Positions 24,131 through 35,959 of a stretch of DNA of 64,000 nucleotides are shown here, in pieces. Within the stretch, counting starts at the first letter, position 1. Each line of letters opens with the position of its first letter. Below the pieces are notes generated by a model. The model saw only the letters and a list, made by a program, of their open reading frames with translations. It did not search any database and was not told the DNA's origin. This DNA comes from Pseudorasbora parva (taxonomy: Eukaryota; Chordata; Actinopteri; Cypriniformes; Gobionidae): the NCBI RefSeq assembly GCF_024679245.1, contig NC_090187.1, positions 28,140,815 through 28,204,814 on the forward strand. The letters are read 5' to 3'. Position numbers and translations under genes: made by a program.

Positions 24131-24834
24131 CAGCCCATTCAGAAAAAACGGATTGTTGGTAGAAACTGTTAAATGCCACTTTCCTTTGTAAGCAAGTCAA
24201 CAGAAAACAATCAGGAGACGCAAATTGAATTATATGATTTGAATGACGGTATGCGTAAAAACAGCTTTCAATTACTCTGCTGCAAGTTTTTATCATAGTT
24301 TGTCCAACGTTACAGTGGCAATAACAGGATTTCATGAGTAGCAAGTAAACAGTGGCTTTGTCCGAAATTGCCTCCTATACCCTTAAATATGTCACTGTTT
24401 GAGGGGTCAGCCATTTGTAGTGGCGTCCAAAACCATAGTGGATGGTATTGAGTGCACTCAATTAATTCCACAATTCACCGCAATAACGGAAAAAATGACG
24501 TGGAAGCCTATTGCATCACAGCTCCCATACTGTGTGAATCAGTTTCTTTATTGTTACATTCTGAATTCTGCTTTGATCATTTGTAATGTTTCCAGTTGCA
24601 TCTTTTCTTTACTATGTCTTGTTGTCAAAAGATGAGGACTTAGAGGTTTTTGCAAAAGAAAAAGAAAAGAGCACACATGATGGACAGTTACATTTTTTAA
24701 ATACCAATCAATAGACTAAAGTGACATTTTTGAAAATATGGCATTTCAATAACTGACTAATAACTTTTTCATTCCCATTAAAGTGAAATTACTAAACCTA
24801 AACATAGGACCTAGACTCGGTAAACCCAGCCTGA

Positions 24835-25175
24835 TCTGCCGATTAAATTTCGCCCTGCAACTCAGTCTGGAAACCTGTACATTAATTTCTACTAGTTCTG
24901 TTAGACTTTTGCATGAACCAATCACAGACTGGCTTATACACTTGGCACGCTATTGGTGAGTTTAACACAATGAAATATAGAGAAACGATGGGTGGTTGCC
25001 TTTTGATCATGCTTCTTGTGGTCTGATTGGTTGAAGGACTATCCAGTTGCATACAGAGCCATTTGAATAATGCTTGTTGATCATGCCTCTTGTGCTGTAG
25101 AACAAACAGAGCAGACTCCCCAGACCAAAGTTCAATTTAAAATTGAGCTTGGTCTGGTGATAGCCAGACAACACA
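24835..25175. repeat. Interspersed repeat, second copy at 40335-40655
   Basis: The shared landmarks 'gaaacctgtacatt', 'cagactggcttat', 'tggtctgattggttga', 'gagcagactcccca' and 'attgagcttggtctg' occur in the same order as in 40335-40655. No coding frame is conserved between the two copies. Confidence 0.75.
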
Positions 25176-25458
25176 GGACCCTGATATAAAAGTGCACATA
25201 AAAATAAATTAAAAAATATGTCAGACGGACTTAGAGGTTTTTGCATCTCAACGATTCATATCTAATATAAAATTTGACCCTCTCTTTTTGTGGATTTTTT
25301 TTTTCTGCTATACCTTTAAGATATTTTTTTAAGATAAGTGCAATGTTTAATTGTCTCATCCTTCAATAACATTTTTTTCCAAAGACTTGCAGTAATTAGA
25401 TTTTAACAGGGGCAAATAAAAATAATAATAATAAGTGTCAGGAACAACAGAGTGCCCC

Positions 25459-25461
<3 letters not shown>

Positions 25462-25499
<38 letters not shown>
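25462..25499. repeat. Poly(T) tract
   Basis: About 38 consecutive T. It could be the tail of a reverse-oriented retroposon, but no body was recognised. Confidence 0.9.
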
Positions 25500-25500
<1 letters not shown>

Positions 25501-25786
25501 TGCTTAGAAATAAAAGTAGTGTCCTGACTTGATCTCACTATGATTGGGCTGACCTATTTTTCATCACCCAGACATACTTGATATTGAAATGTGAAATGTG
25601 GGCAATGTGTCAATGATTTCAGTCATTTTTATGGCTTAGTCTTGATATATAGTCTTTTTTTTCAATGGAGAGCCTCTTCATCTTGAATAAACTAGCAGAA
25701 GAGTGCATCCTTTTTGCAGGGTATATGGGAGATCAGAGGTCCTCCAGAACTTCCTAAGCATCAGAGTGCTTGTTTATTATTATTTG

Positions 25787-25933
<147 letters not shown>

Positions 25934-25939
25934 ATCAAT

Positions 25940-27050
25940 ATGCAGAAAAAACTGGAAAGGTTTATTTGATAAAGTATCTGGCCATTGGCGTTGGATTCTC
26001 CCTCTGCTGTCATATAGGGGGAGAAGACAGCTATATTAAAAGGTATGAGGCTAAAAATGCACAGAGTTTACTTACACCATGCAAATCTTTCAGTCTGGCT
26101 TTGCGGCAAACTTTTTGTGGGTTTTCCCTTGATAAGCAATTGTTTTTGATATCCTTGTATAGTGGAAATGTTCCATTTTAAAAGTGTCAGTTTTAAATTC
26201 CTGGACTGTATAAGGAATTTAGATGAGAAAATTACCATTTTGGCCATTTACCATTTTATCTTGGTGGTAATATTTGTAAATACAACACTATTGTTAGTGA
26301 TTTACCAAAGTTTTACATTCGATTCATATTACTTCCAGAAAATGGAGAGGACCCGTGGAAATTTGTGATCAGGCATGATTTAGATATGTGTGGATGCATG
26401 GTGAAGCAGATTAGGCAGTTTGAAAGCTGCTTTTCCTTCTCAACTCCTCCAGATTGTAAATTGTTTACTGTCTGGTGGCTCTACACAATGTTCTTTCCCG
26501 AAAGTTATTATATATGTCTCAGAGAGTTTGTACAGAAGGTGATCAAGAAAGGAAAGCTAATGATGTTTAAGAGGCTGCAAAGAGCATGATTTTTTAGACA
26601 GTCAGTGAAAGAGAGCTTTATCAGATAGTTGTAAAGATTAATTATTATAAAGATATAATTTGAAGGGAAAGTGTAAGGGTGTATCTCATGGTTTCTGATG
26701 ATCTTGCTCTATCTTGGAGGCTCTTGTATAAAAGTCCCCTTCAAAAATGTTCTGGCGAATTGCAGTGAAGAATTGTGTTACTATATGTTTGTTTTCAATA
26801 CGACTGTTATATCGTCTTGTATTGTGTACCTTACCAGAGATTGTGTCATGTTTTTGCTGAATGTTCCAGGTCAGTACAATTGTTTACTTGATTGGAAATA
26901 ATATTTGGAAATCTGGGTTTTGGTTTTAATAATGAAAGTATTCGAAAACACAGATAATTGTGTATTTTATAGTTGGATAAGCTAAATTCGGCATTTGGAA
27001 GACCTGTGAGCCTGATCTCAAGAAATCGCATGCATAAGACGCACTATGGC
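25940..27050. other. No gene recognised
   Basis: AT-rich sequence with several short open frames but no recognisable product. Confidence 0.35.
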
Positions 27051-27056
27051 ATTTTA

Positions 27057-28603
27057 CAAACTTGATTATACAAAAGTTGTGAAAACTGTACAAATTGTGA
27101 TTAAAAAAGGAATGCAATAATTTACAAATCTCATAAACTTATATTTTATGCACAATAGAATATAGATAACATATCAAATGTTGAAAGTGAGAAATTTTGA
27201 AATGTCATGCCAAATATTGGCTAAATTTAGATTTAGAGCGACACATTCCAAAAAAGTTGGGACAGGTAGCAATAAGAGGCCTCAAAAGTTAATTGTACAT
27301 ATAAGGAACAGCTGGAGGACCAATTTGCAACTTATTAGGTCAATTGGCAACATGATTTGGTATAAAAAGAGACTCTCAGGGGGCAGTGTCTCTCAGAAGT
27401 CAAGATGGCAAGAAGATCACCAATTCCCCCAATGGTGCAGCAAAAAATAGTGGAGCGTTATCAGCAAGAAGTTTTTAGAAGAAAAAAAATGCAAATAGTT
27501 TGAAGTTATCATCCTCTACAGTGCATAATATCATCCAAAGTTTCAGAGAATCTGGAACAACCTCTGTACGTAAGGGCCAAGGCCAGAAAACCATACTGGA
27601 TGCCCATGATCTTCTGGGCCCTTAGAAGGGATTGCATAACATACAGGAATGCATAATCCTCCGAGTCATTCACAGTTGCTGGCTTAAAACTCTATAGGTC
27701 AAAAAATATTGAAACATGATCCAGAACCGCAGGTGTTTTCTCTGGGCCAAGGCTAATTTAAAATGGACTGTGGCGAAGTGGAAAACTGTTCTGTGTTCAG
27801 ACAAATCAAAATTTGAAGTTCTTTTTGAAAAATTGGGATGCCATGTCATCCAGACTAAAGAGGACAAGGACAACCCAAGTTGTTATCAGCGCTCAGTTCA
27901 GAAGCCTGCATCTCTGATGGTATGGGGTTGCATGAGTGTGTGTGGCATGGGCAGCTTACACATCTGGAAAGGCACCATCAATGCTGAAAGGTATAGCCAA
28001 GTTTTAGAACAACTTCCCCATCCAGACATCATCTCTTTCAGGGAAGACCTTGGATTTTCCAACATTACAATGCCAGACCACATACTGCACCAATTACAAC
28101 ATTATGGCTGTGTAGAAGACGGATCAGGGTACTAAAATGGCCAGCCTGCAGTCCAGATCATTAACCCATAGAAAAAAATTGGTACATCATAAAGAGGAAG
28201 ATGCGACAAAGAAGACCTAAGACAGCTGAGCAACTAGAAGCCGCTATTAGACAAGAATGGGACAACATTCCTATTCCTAAACTTGAGCAACTTGTCTTCT
28301 CAGTCCCTAGACGTTTGCAGACTGTTATAAAAAGAAGAGGGGATGCCACACAGTGGTAAACATGTCCCAACTTTTTTGAGATGTGTTGATGCCAGGACAT
28401 TTAAAATTAACCTATTTTCCGCTTAAAATGATTTTCTCAGTTTAAACATTTGATATGCCATCTATGTTGTATTCTGAATAAAATATTGAAATATTAAACT
28501 TCCACATTATTGCTTTCTGTTTTTATTCACAATTTGTACAGTGCCCAGTTTGTACCCATTTGTACAGTGTTGTACAGTGTTTTTTTTTTTGGAATTGGGT
28601 TTG
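27057..28603 (+). mobile_element. Tc1/mariner-type transposon, inactive
   Basis: About 1547 bp flanked by TA (27055-27056, 28604-28605). The ends, read outward-in, are CAAACTTGATTATAC and CAAACCCAATTCCAA. A longer inverted repeat also pairs 'acaaattgtgattaaaa' (about 27090) with the complement of 'tttttattcacaatttgta' (about 28520). It encloses a decayed transposase with the usual Tc1 layout. I recognise it as a very common fish family marked by 'cattccaaaaaagttggga' (27245). Confidence 0.85.
27405..28359 (+). pseudogene. Tc1-like DDE transposase, broken
   Basis: From ATG (27405) the frame starts MARRSPIPPMVQQKIVERYQ, the N-terminal helix-turn-helix start, then breaks within about 30 codons. 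The catalytic part is best seen at 27716-28135: 'CFLWAKANLKWTVAKWKTVL', 'CSDKSKFEV' (first catalytic Asp region, degenerate) and 'ASLMVWGCMS'. The second Asp region near 28060 reads TMPDHILHQ, so the QxDNAxxH motif is damaged. The C-terminal part is recognisable to TGG TAA at 28359. Several stops and deletions make it non-functional. Confidence 0.85.
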
Positions 28604-28610
28604 TATACCC

Positions 28611-28615
28611 CCCCC

Positions 28616-28653
<38 letters not shown>
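28611..28653. repeat. (CA)n microsatellite
   Basis: CA array preceded by a C run, directly after the Tc1 end. Confidence 0.95.
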
Positions 28654-28654
<1 letters not shown>

Positions 28655-28659
28655 CCTCC

Positions 28660-31400
28660 CCAAGAGTGTGTCATATTCATGCCATTAATTGCGTAGAATA
28701 TGCATGTGACAAACTGCGTAGCAAACTCATTTTGGCATTTACATTCCATGACTCTGCACACTTGTGATTGTGTTGGACCTGTAGAATGGATGATGTGGGA
28801 CAAAACATAAATGTACTGCAAATTTTTACTGCATTTGGTTAAATCTGTAATCAGAGTGGAATTCAAGTTCAAGGAATTAATTTGAATTTGAGTTCAAATG
28901 GTGTGTGAATGAAGCCTTATTTTCACTTTGGAAGATTTTGGACAATATTGGTGCTGATATACTGGTGAGGTCTTTTGGTCTATTTTCAGTTTTTATATCC
29001 ACACATCAGCATTTAAGTGACAAAAGGTGATACTGATGAATGTCCGCCCCTTCTCCTGCACTCTTCTCCCCTGCTTCATTTCTCGTCGTCTTTTTCCTTT
29101 GCCCCGTTTTCCCCACACCCCCACATTCTCTCACACACAGCCCTCCTTCCCGCACTCACACTTTTCTCTCTCTCTCTCTGTCAGAGGACAATAGAGCGAG
29201 GTGGACAGAAATGGCTCTTTGAATGACACAGGTTGGCACCTCATTCAGTGTGTGTATAAGAGGCCACTGGGATGAATGATGCTCTCTCTGTGAGTCCCCT
29301 GCTTTGCACTGACATGCAATTCTACCGGCATCAATATCCATAAACCCAGGACGCTGGTCTTCTAACCTTAACAAATGTTCCTGTTTTTCCCCACGCGGTG
29401 TGTTTTGTACGCTTGTGTGCTCAATCATTTGATTAGGGATGATGAGATTTTAGATATATCCAACCTTGCTAATGCAGTACAACGGCAGTGCTCAAAGTCT
29501 CCGTAAGATGTGTACATAAGCCCCATATCTTGTTTCTCTTTTATCTTTGACTTGACTGTCAGATCCAATTAGAATGGCAGGCTATTGAGGACGTTCCCCT
29601 TCTTTGTTGGCTGCAGTCTTCTGGAAAGATTTCATGCTCGCTCCTTCTTTTAATCTATCAACATGTCAACGGCTTTCTTCGAGGCCAGAGAGGAGAGTCT
29701 AGGTCCTGCCCCATTCACATCCTCCATTTGAGTCCGTGGGATCTAGCAGTCATGGAAGAACATTATGATTTTTTTTTGAGTCTGCACTTGATAAGTTTAA
29801 TAGTCTTATAATGTAATCATATGTTACAGAAACGTCAGCCAAGCAAGAAGCCATAAAATGCAGCAGCCGTAATAGGGATTGTGTCAGTTCTGATTCAGAA
29901 TTATACAGGGAGGTTCAAGGACCATGAAATAAAAGCAATTTCTCTCCACAGACAATCATGTTGAGTTATTTTTATATTAAGGTGCAGAGTTGCTTAATAT
30001 AGCGAGTTATAAGGTCCAAGGCCATTCAGATGGCCCACTACCACATAACCTATTTCTCCAGTATCCAGAATGAATGTTGTGCACTATATGCAAATGTTGG
30101 TATGCACAGAATGACCTAAATGTGCAGTATACAACAGCGTTATTACACAGACTACGTTATCCATAATGCAGTGTGCTCAACTTTATCATATTCAACATGA
30201 TAAATGATTTGTAATTTATTTTTGCACAGCTGATTTTATAGGAGCAAAAATCTACATTATGTTTCTTCCATGTTTATATCCAATATATTGGTAATGCCTG
30301 TTGCAAATCTTGAACAATTAAAAATGTTGCATTGTAAGCCAAAAAGTGTATCATAACGACTGCTTTTAACAAACATTTCGTTTCATTCATACAAAATCCA
30401 GATGATTGCCTCTCAAATGTAAATTATGCACAACAGGCAAAGTGTAATTTGATATCCATCGATTGGCTGGATATCCATATAGAGAATGAGGGATTGCAGT
30501 TATTGGTATTGATTTCAATAACTAGACTGTTACAATCCATTCAATATGGACTTGCTCAATAGAGTGAAGAAATGGTTTCTTTCAAAGGTGGATTTTCCTC
30601 AGTGGTGTCAGTTAAAGTAACTCCCTGACACAGCTCTTGGGGTGTTTTATTGGTAAACCCATTCAGTATGCACATCCTGGGAAGGAAATGACCAGTTAGC
30701 TCCAGACTGACTAAGTCAGTTTAAATGGCAACACGGCTATACACAAATCATCCCAATTTAAGGAGCCAATCACGCACTGGTCCTGAGGGACCTGAACCAA
30801 TCCAATTGCTGACATTAGTATTGATCTTTTTTTGCATAGGCCGTCATTCAGACTTTTCTGTTTCCCTGGAGGTTTGTTCGAGTGACTTGTTACACTGAAT
30901 CAGCAGTGAATCATATTAAGTGGACTCCAACACAGAGGATGATTCAAAGCACATTATTAAAAATGTAGCCTTTTCAGTTCTGTTAAAATCTGAAGGTCAC
31001 TGCGCTATTGCATTAAGAAAGCATGTCATTGAAGAGGAGAATGACTATAATGATTTTTTTTTATTATTATTATTACTTTTTCTATGCATATGTTCTTAAA
31101 TTTCAGTCTTTTCACCACACAAAGCAATCGAATGGCTTCAAAAGACTTTGTCATTTTTGAGCTTGAGCTTGATTACGGTAAAAAAGAAAGTGGCCATTCC
31201 TCCCTTTGAGGTCCACAGAAGAAAGAAAGTCATAAAGGTTTACAGTGACAGGATTGATTATTTTTAATTAGCTGTCCCTAACCCTATTAACTAACCCTTA
31301 AAACCATACCTAGGGACTTTAGTGACCCTGGACATCATTCACTATAAAGTTAGACATCAACTTGCTTGGTATTCTTTATTCAATTCATTATAAACAATAT
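28660..31400. other. No gene recognised
   Basis: About 2.7 kb of low-repeat sequence. No exon, RNA gene or inverted repeat could be supported. It is one of the least repeat-like stretches in the window. Confidence 0.35.
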
Positions 31401-31410
31401 AACAAGAACA

Positions 31411-31908
31411 AAAGGATTCACTTTATTTTGATGATCCCTTTAACACATTCTGTTGACAATAAGTGAAGTTATTAAACATCATTTCGGGAGGTGTACGCCC
31501 ATCTAATCTTTCAATTAATACCAAAGTATAAAACCATCAGCTTACCTCTTCCCCTTTTTAGTTCCTGCATGAAAATGCAATATAAATGACTCATTCATTC
31601 ATTCTTTTATTCATTCAATTTTCCTGTTATAGAGAGCCAATCGGCGTTTGGGTATAATATCCTCTCCGAGCCCCTCTATTGCAGACAGCAAGCCAAATCT
31701 GTTTACCACTTTCACTAAGATTATATGGGCACACAAACTCGTGAAGTTGCATTGTACAAACAGTACATGTATACTTACTCTCATTAGAGTATTAGTTGAG
31801 TATTAGTAGACTGGTAGGGTTAGGGTTAGACAAAGTCATGTAGGTACAATGTAACTTATTGTCAACAGAATGTGTTAAAGTGAGCATCAAAATAAAATGA
31901 ATCCCTTT
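31411..31908. mobile_element. Short TIR element (about 500 bp)
   Basis: The left arm 'ggattcactttattttgatg ... cattctgttgacaataag' is complementary to the right arm 'cttattgtcaacagaatg ... aaaataaaatgaatcc' over about 55 bp with few mismatches. No protein is encoded. Part of a related copy (with 'ctaaccctaaccctaccagtc') follows at 31912-31964 and seems to resume at 34282-34340 after the nested insertions. Confidence 0.7.
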
Positions 31909-32059
31909 TTAACTTTGCAACTACATGTCAACTTATTCTAACCCTAACCCTACCAGTCTACTAAAGCGAGGACGTTTGTTTATAAGTAGAGGAAGGGAAG
32001 ACGCGCCGTATCTAAGCTGTTGAATTATACACTGATCGTGCTTTACATCATTCGTTAAT

Positions 32060-32401
32060 ATGTCAGATGATTTCTATGAAGAGGAGGATTTGCATTTTTT
32101 TGTTCATCCGTACTTATTCGAACCAGAGTATACAGATAATGAACTAGAAGAGATGGAAGCGGCTGCAACACAAACCCAGCCACAAGCTAACGTCAAAAAA
32201 TGTGTACTTGAACCCGAAGAGACCTGCGATGTTCTACACAGAACCAACCCAGACCCGTGCAGATCCGAGAAATGCCAAAAATATAGTACCCCGAACCGAC
32301 ATGGACCCGTTTATTATTTGATTGCTGGAAACAAAACCGGCCGGAAGACACAGACCCGACTGGACCCAATTGTCTCATATTACACAATAAACTGCTGTTA
32401 A
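32060..32401 (+). CDS. P2X7-like N-terminal protein, probably truncated
   Basis: 113 codons from an ATG 15 bp inside the left inverted repeat. Residues 1-35 are acidic and contain 'HPYLFEPEYTDNELEEME', the 'PYxFEPE' start I associate with fish P2X7-like proteins (cytoplasmic cysteine-rich family); this is from memory. From about residue 55 the sequence (RTNPDPC, TPNRHGP, TQTRLDP) looks translated from 'gacccg' repeat DNA, so the original C-terminus has probably been replaced by an insertion. No cysteine-rich zinc domain follows. The inverted repeat upstream is the only candidate promoter. Whether it is expressed is unknown. Confidence 0.45.
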   Translation: MSDDFYEEEDLHFFVHPYLFEPEYTDNELEEMEAAATQTQPQANVKKCVLEPEETCDVLHRTNPDPCRSEKCQKYSTPNRHGPVYYLIAGNKTGRKTQTRLDPIVSYYTINCC

Positions 32402-33436
32402 CAAGTTAATAAACAAGCTGCGAAAAATAACTTTGTCTAATGATATAGCCGTTGTTTCCCTTCCTTGTACCTTATTGTTATGTATTACAATATTCCTCTG
32501 TAATTGTTCCAAGCATGCTTAATTCACTCATCATTTCAGCTGTAAAAGTCTTTAAACTTAATAAATAAAAAACTTTGTTTCACAGAGACGGATTTATGAG
32601 TTTACTCGCATAATAACTTTGACTGTTTGCCCTTTTGAACTAATAATTATTGCTCGTTCAGTGCCATTATTTTTTTTGCCATAATCTTCTGACTAGCAGA
32701 ACTTTAAGATTATACAAGATGGTTTATTCATATTATTTTAAAGTCATTACAGTCACTGCGGAAGCTCGTGTTGCCATAGAAACATGACGCGCGCTTGAGA
32801 CTGCACTCGCGCGTCAGCTGGAGCAACCTGGAATATGAGCTTTTTTACGCAATTTGAGCATCACAGAAAACATTTATGTGACAGTTCACCTGAGGTCTTG
32901 TTGCTGATTTGAAGTATATTTTTGAGTACATTATTACCGCGCACATGCATTAAATCTGCCCGCTTTCTAAACGGCTGAGTGAGCGCCAGCGAAAGAGAGA
33001 GAGAGAGGGCTTGTGTTTTTGTTGTATATTTCTAAACCTCATTTCCCAGCTCACACTTTTCTTATCCTAATTTAGCAATTTGCAAGTTACACAAAACACA
33101 CAAGCCGTGCTGATTCTCACGGCCAGGTGTTCTCCGAGTCCTATCGATTACATAGGCTACAACGTTAACAGACCCGGGACCCAGTAATAGATTGGGACCC
33201 GACCCAGACCCGGCTCACCATTTCAAATACCCCGAAAAATACACCGAACCTGTACAGGTCCCAGGTCAGATCCCGGGTCCACGGGTCTCGGGTGCCCCGT
33301 GAAGACCTCTATAATGGACCTGACTGAGCTGTGATGAATCATTCATAGTCTCATGTTTATATAGTAACTCGGTAATATAGTAAATAATGTACTTTACATA
33401 TTCATCCAAAGCATTATAACATTTAAAAAAATGTAA

Positions 33437-33769
33437 TCATATACATTGCTGTATCGCTGCTTTATCCCTTAACGAGCTCCCCATTACGTTTCCACTCATA
33501 CCTCTTTGATTTGTAAAAACAGGCTGGGTGCAGCTGTTGTCTGATGAAAAATGTGCACGGCACAATTTCAACTGCTTGACGTATCGAAGCGGAAAATCAA
33601 CATCCCAATGAACAGCCAGCAGCCATAGCTTCATGCGTTCAGTATCATTCCATGGGAAATAGTGAAATGTGAGCCTTTCATTTCGCGGGTTTGATAAAGC
33701 ACTTTTACGTTTACTTGGTCGATTCTCACAGTTCGGGCATCCAGGAAATGCACACTTTAGCCGCCCCAT
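33437..33769 (-). CDS. THAP-domain DNA-binding protein
   Basis: 110 codons. I take the ATG at 33769 (MGRLKCAFPG), since the frame upstream has only GTG. It shows the C2CH zinc module: C6-x4-C11 (CAFPGC), then a long spacer containing FHYFPW and the conserved W of the DNA-binding fold ('KLWLLAV'), then C-x2-H in 'LCRAHFSSD'. THAP domains bind DNA and are found in P-element and Kolobok-type transposases as well as host THAP genes. The frame stops about 35 residues after the domain, with no catalytic part. It lies 22 bp inside the right inverted repeat and points towards the P2X7-like ORF. Confidence 0.75.
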   Translation of the reverse strand: MGRLKCAFPGCPNCENRPSKRKSALSNPRNERLTFHYFPWNDTERMKLWLLAVHWDVDFPLRYVKQLKLCRAHFSSDNSCTQPVFTNQRGMSGNVMGSSLRDKAAIQQCI

Positions 33770-33872
33770 TTTGACCACTAAGCCAAGAACTAAAGCACGA
33801 TCAGTGTATAATTCAACAGCTTAGATACGGCGCGTCTTCCCTTACTCTGCTTGTAAACAAACGTCCTCGCTT

Positions 33873-34277
33873 CTGGGTCACGTGTCCGAATGGCGGACTA
33901 CGTCATATTTTCGCGCATGCGTCGTGGTGCTTCGTGAGTTCACGTCTGAGGCATACGCAGAAGACAATAACTTGGTGGATAAAGTAGTTATTTAGATTTT
34001 TTTTTTTTTTTGCGCTCAAAAAATATTCTCGTCGCTTAGTAACATAACTGTACAGCCATTGCAGTGAGATGGACTTTGTAACAACGTTTTTAGTGCCTAT
34101 ATGGGTCAAGTGAGTAAAAAATGTACTGAATGTCAATGAAGGCTTATCTGAAGCCTTTCTCAGCCATCAGCTTTCAACTAAAATATCTTCTTTTGTGTTC
34201 CGAAGATGAACAGAGTTCTTACGGGTGTCCAACGACATGAGGGTGAGTAATTAATGAAATAATTTTCAACTAACCCT
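33873..34277. mobile_element. Right part of a TTAA-flanked inverted-repeat element
   Basis: Similar to 1557-1902 of the first copy ('agttcacgtc', 'agaagacaata', 'gatggactttgta', 'tgtccaacgacatgagggtgag', 'taaccct') and followed by TTAA (34278-34281). The left arm is missing; the THAP element abuts it directly. Confidence 0.7.
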
Positions 34278-34339
34278 TTAATTTACATTATTTACAAAGT
34301 TACTTATAGTCAACAGAATGTTCAAAAGTGACCATCAAA

Positions 34340-35540
34340 AGAAAAGAAAAAATACTGAATGCCTGTTTTCCTATTCAATTAATATTATTATTTTAATTGT
34401 ATAGGGTCGCTAACGACAAGAGGTATGTAACAGTGTAAGTGTATATATTTTTTTAAATAAAATAATTGAGTCTACGATGACTGAATAAGTGCAATTCACC
34501 TTTATTTTACAATGTCTGATATACAATGATGAAGTGGCGTTTCACTCATAGTTACAGCAAGTAGAAAAAAGGAATAGGAAAGAATTATTAGCAAAACTTG
34601 AAATGGCTCAGCGATTTACAGCAGAGCGAGTACTGAATGCAATCAAATATTAGTGTCACTTAATATTGGATCCGGAGAAGAATCTGTCAGCGATCAAAAT
34701 ATTGATATCACAAAAGTTTCAAAGATGTTGAAATGATAGTTTTGAGAATATGTTAGCTGAATATATATATATATGCTGAATGTACTGAGATGAGCTCTGA
34801 CAAGGACATTGATGATGGTATAAAACATCTGCTCAAACTGAACTCTTCCAATCTCCAAAATATAACACAATATGCTTTATTTTATTCCTTATATAATTTC
34901 TACTCTAATATCAGGAGAGTGTTATATTATTGCGACAAGTAGAGCACTATCCGTGTTAGATCCAAATCGCTAAAGACATGAATATGTAATAATGATTGGT
35001 GAAACAGTCATGGATTTAAATGTAAAAATCTGGATTTCTAACTGGAAACAGGTGTCGACGCTTAGGCAGCAGGCCACTTAAGTATGTAGGCAGTGTGTGA
35101 GCACATTAATACGACTATGTAGGCATCAACGCATAATATGTGTGCTGTCTGTGTAAAGCAACAGAATTTGCTGCTATGATCTGTATGCATGTATAAGTGT
35201 TCATCACTTGCCTAGAGTAGGATGGCATGTGTCCAACTGATGGGAAGACATATTACATATTGAGACTACTCATGTCTGTACAAAGACTTATCCACTCCCC
35301 TCTCTGTCTCTCTGTCTGTGAGTATTAAATGGGTGTTATTTTCATTCAAACTTCTAGACCTTTAATCCCACATTCAATTAGATCCAGCCTGGAGGTAAAA
35401 AAAAATACTTTATTTTACAAACTGCACAAAGTGCAAAAAAGTTTTTTATTTATTCATATAACCATTGTTGTGATTTTTTTATGTTCTTTGCAGTATTTGC
35501 ATAATTTATATTATTTCTCTCATTTCTGTCAATGGGGAGG
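34340..35540. other. No gene recognised
   Basis: AT-rich sequence with a short TA tract near 34761. Nothing supportable. Confidence 0.35.
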
Positions 35541-35559
35541 GGGAGGGGGAGATGTGAGG

Positions 35560-35955
35560 GAAGATGTTTCAGGCGGGACTTTTTACTGGGCTGAGTCGAA
35601 GTACTCTCAGAAGTGTTATTCCGCCATACATTATAATTCTCCTTTTTAATCCGCTTAGAAAAGCGCCAAGTTTTATATTATGTCACCATACTAGGTCATT
35701 CCACTATTCGTGTAACTGTATTTAAACAGGGAAAACGTGGAGGTGTTTGGTCGCTTCTACCTTGATCTCTGTTTGGTACCATAGTAAATGAACTGGGCTT
35801 ATTGGGCTAAGCTAAATGCTATAAGATCGTCGCCCCGCACGTCGTAGAAATTAAGTGCACGCACTCAGACGAGAGAGGCATGTATCAACTCGTTTTAGTT
35901 AAGGGAATAACATAGTTTTAATACAAAAAAGTGGTGAAGTATCCCTTTAAGAATT
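35560..35955. repeat. Common fish interspersed repeat
   Basis: The segment from 'gggctgagtcgaagtactc' to 'agtggtgaagtatcccttt' is recalled as a frequently seen cyprinid repeat; it ends in the ATCCCTTTAA type of terminus. No matching left end was found. Confidence 0.4.
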
Positions 35956-35959
35956 GATA

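Larger units (their letters stand above)
31965..33872. mobile_element. TIR element with convergent P2X7-like and THAP genes
   Basis: Terminal inverted repeats of about 80 bp (31965-32045 and 33791-33872) begin AAGCGAGGACGTTTGTTTA and match with only a few mismatches. Just inside each repeat an ORF starts and reads inward: a P2X7-like N-terminus on plus (ATG 32060) and a THAP protein on minus (ATG 33769). There is no DDE transposase, so the copy is non-autonomous or a remnant. Sequence rich in 'gacccg' motifs at about 32225-33310 may be a further nested element. The flanks are other repeats, so the target duplication could not be read. Confidence 0.75.

Noticed and set aside
31965..33872. Calling this element a P element or Kolobok
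   Set aside because: THAP domains occur in both, but without a transposase core or a readable target duplication the superfamily cannot be set.
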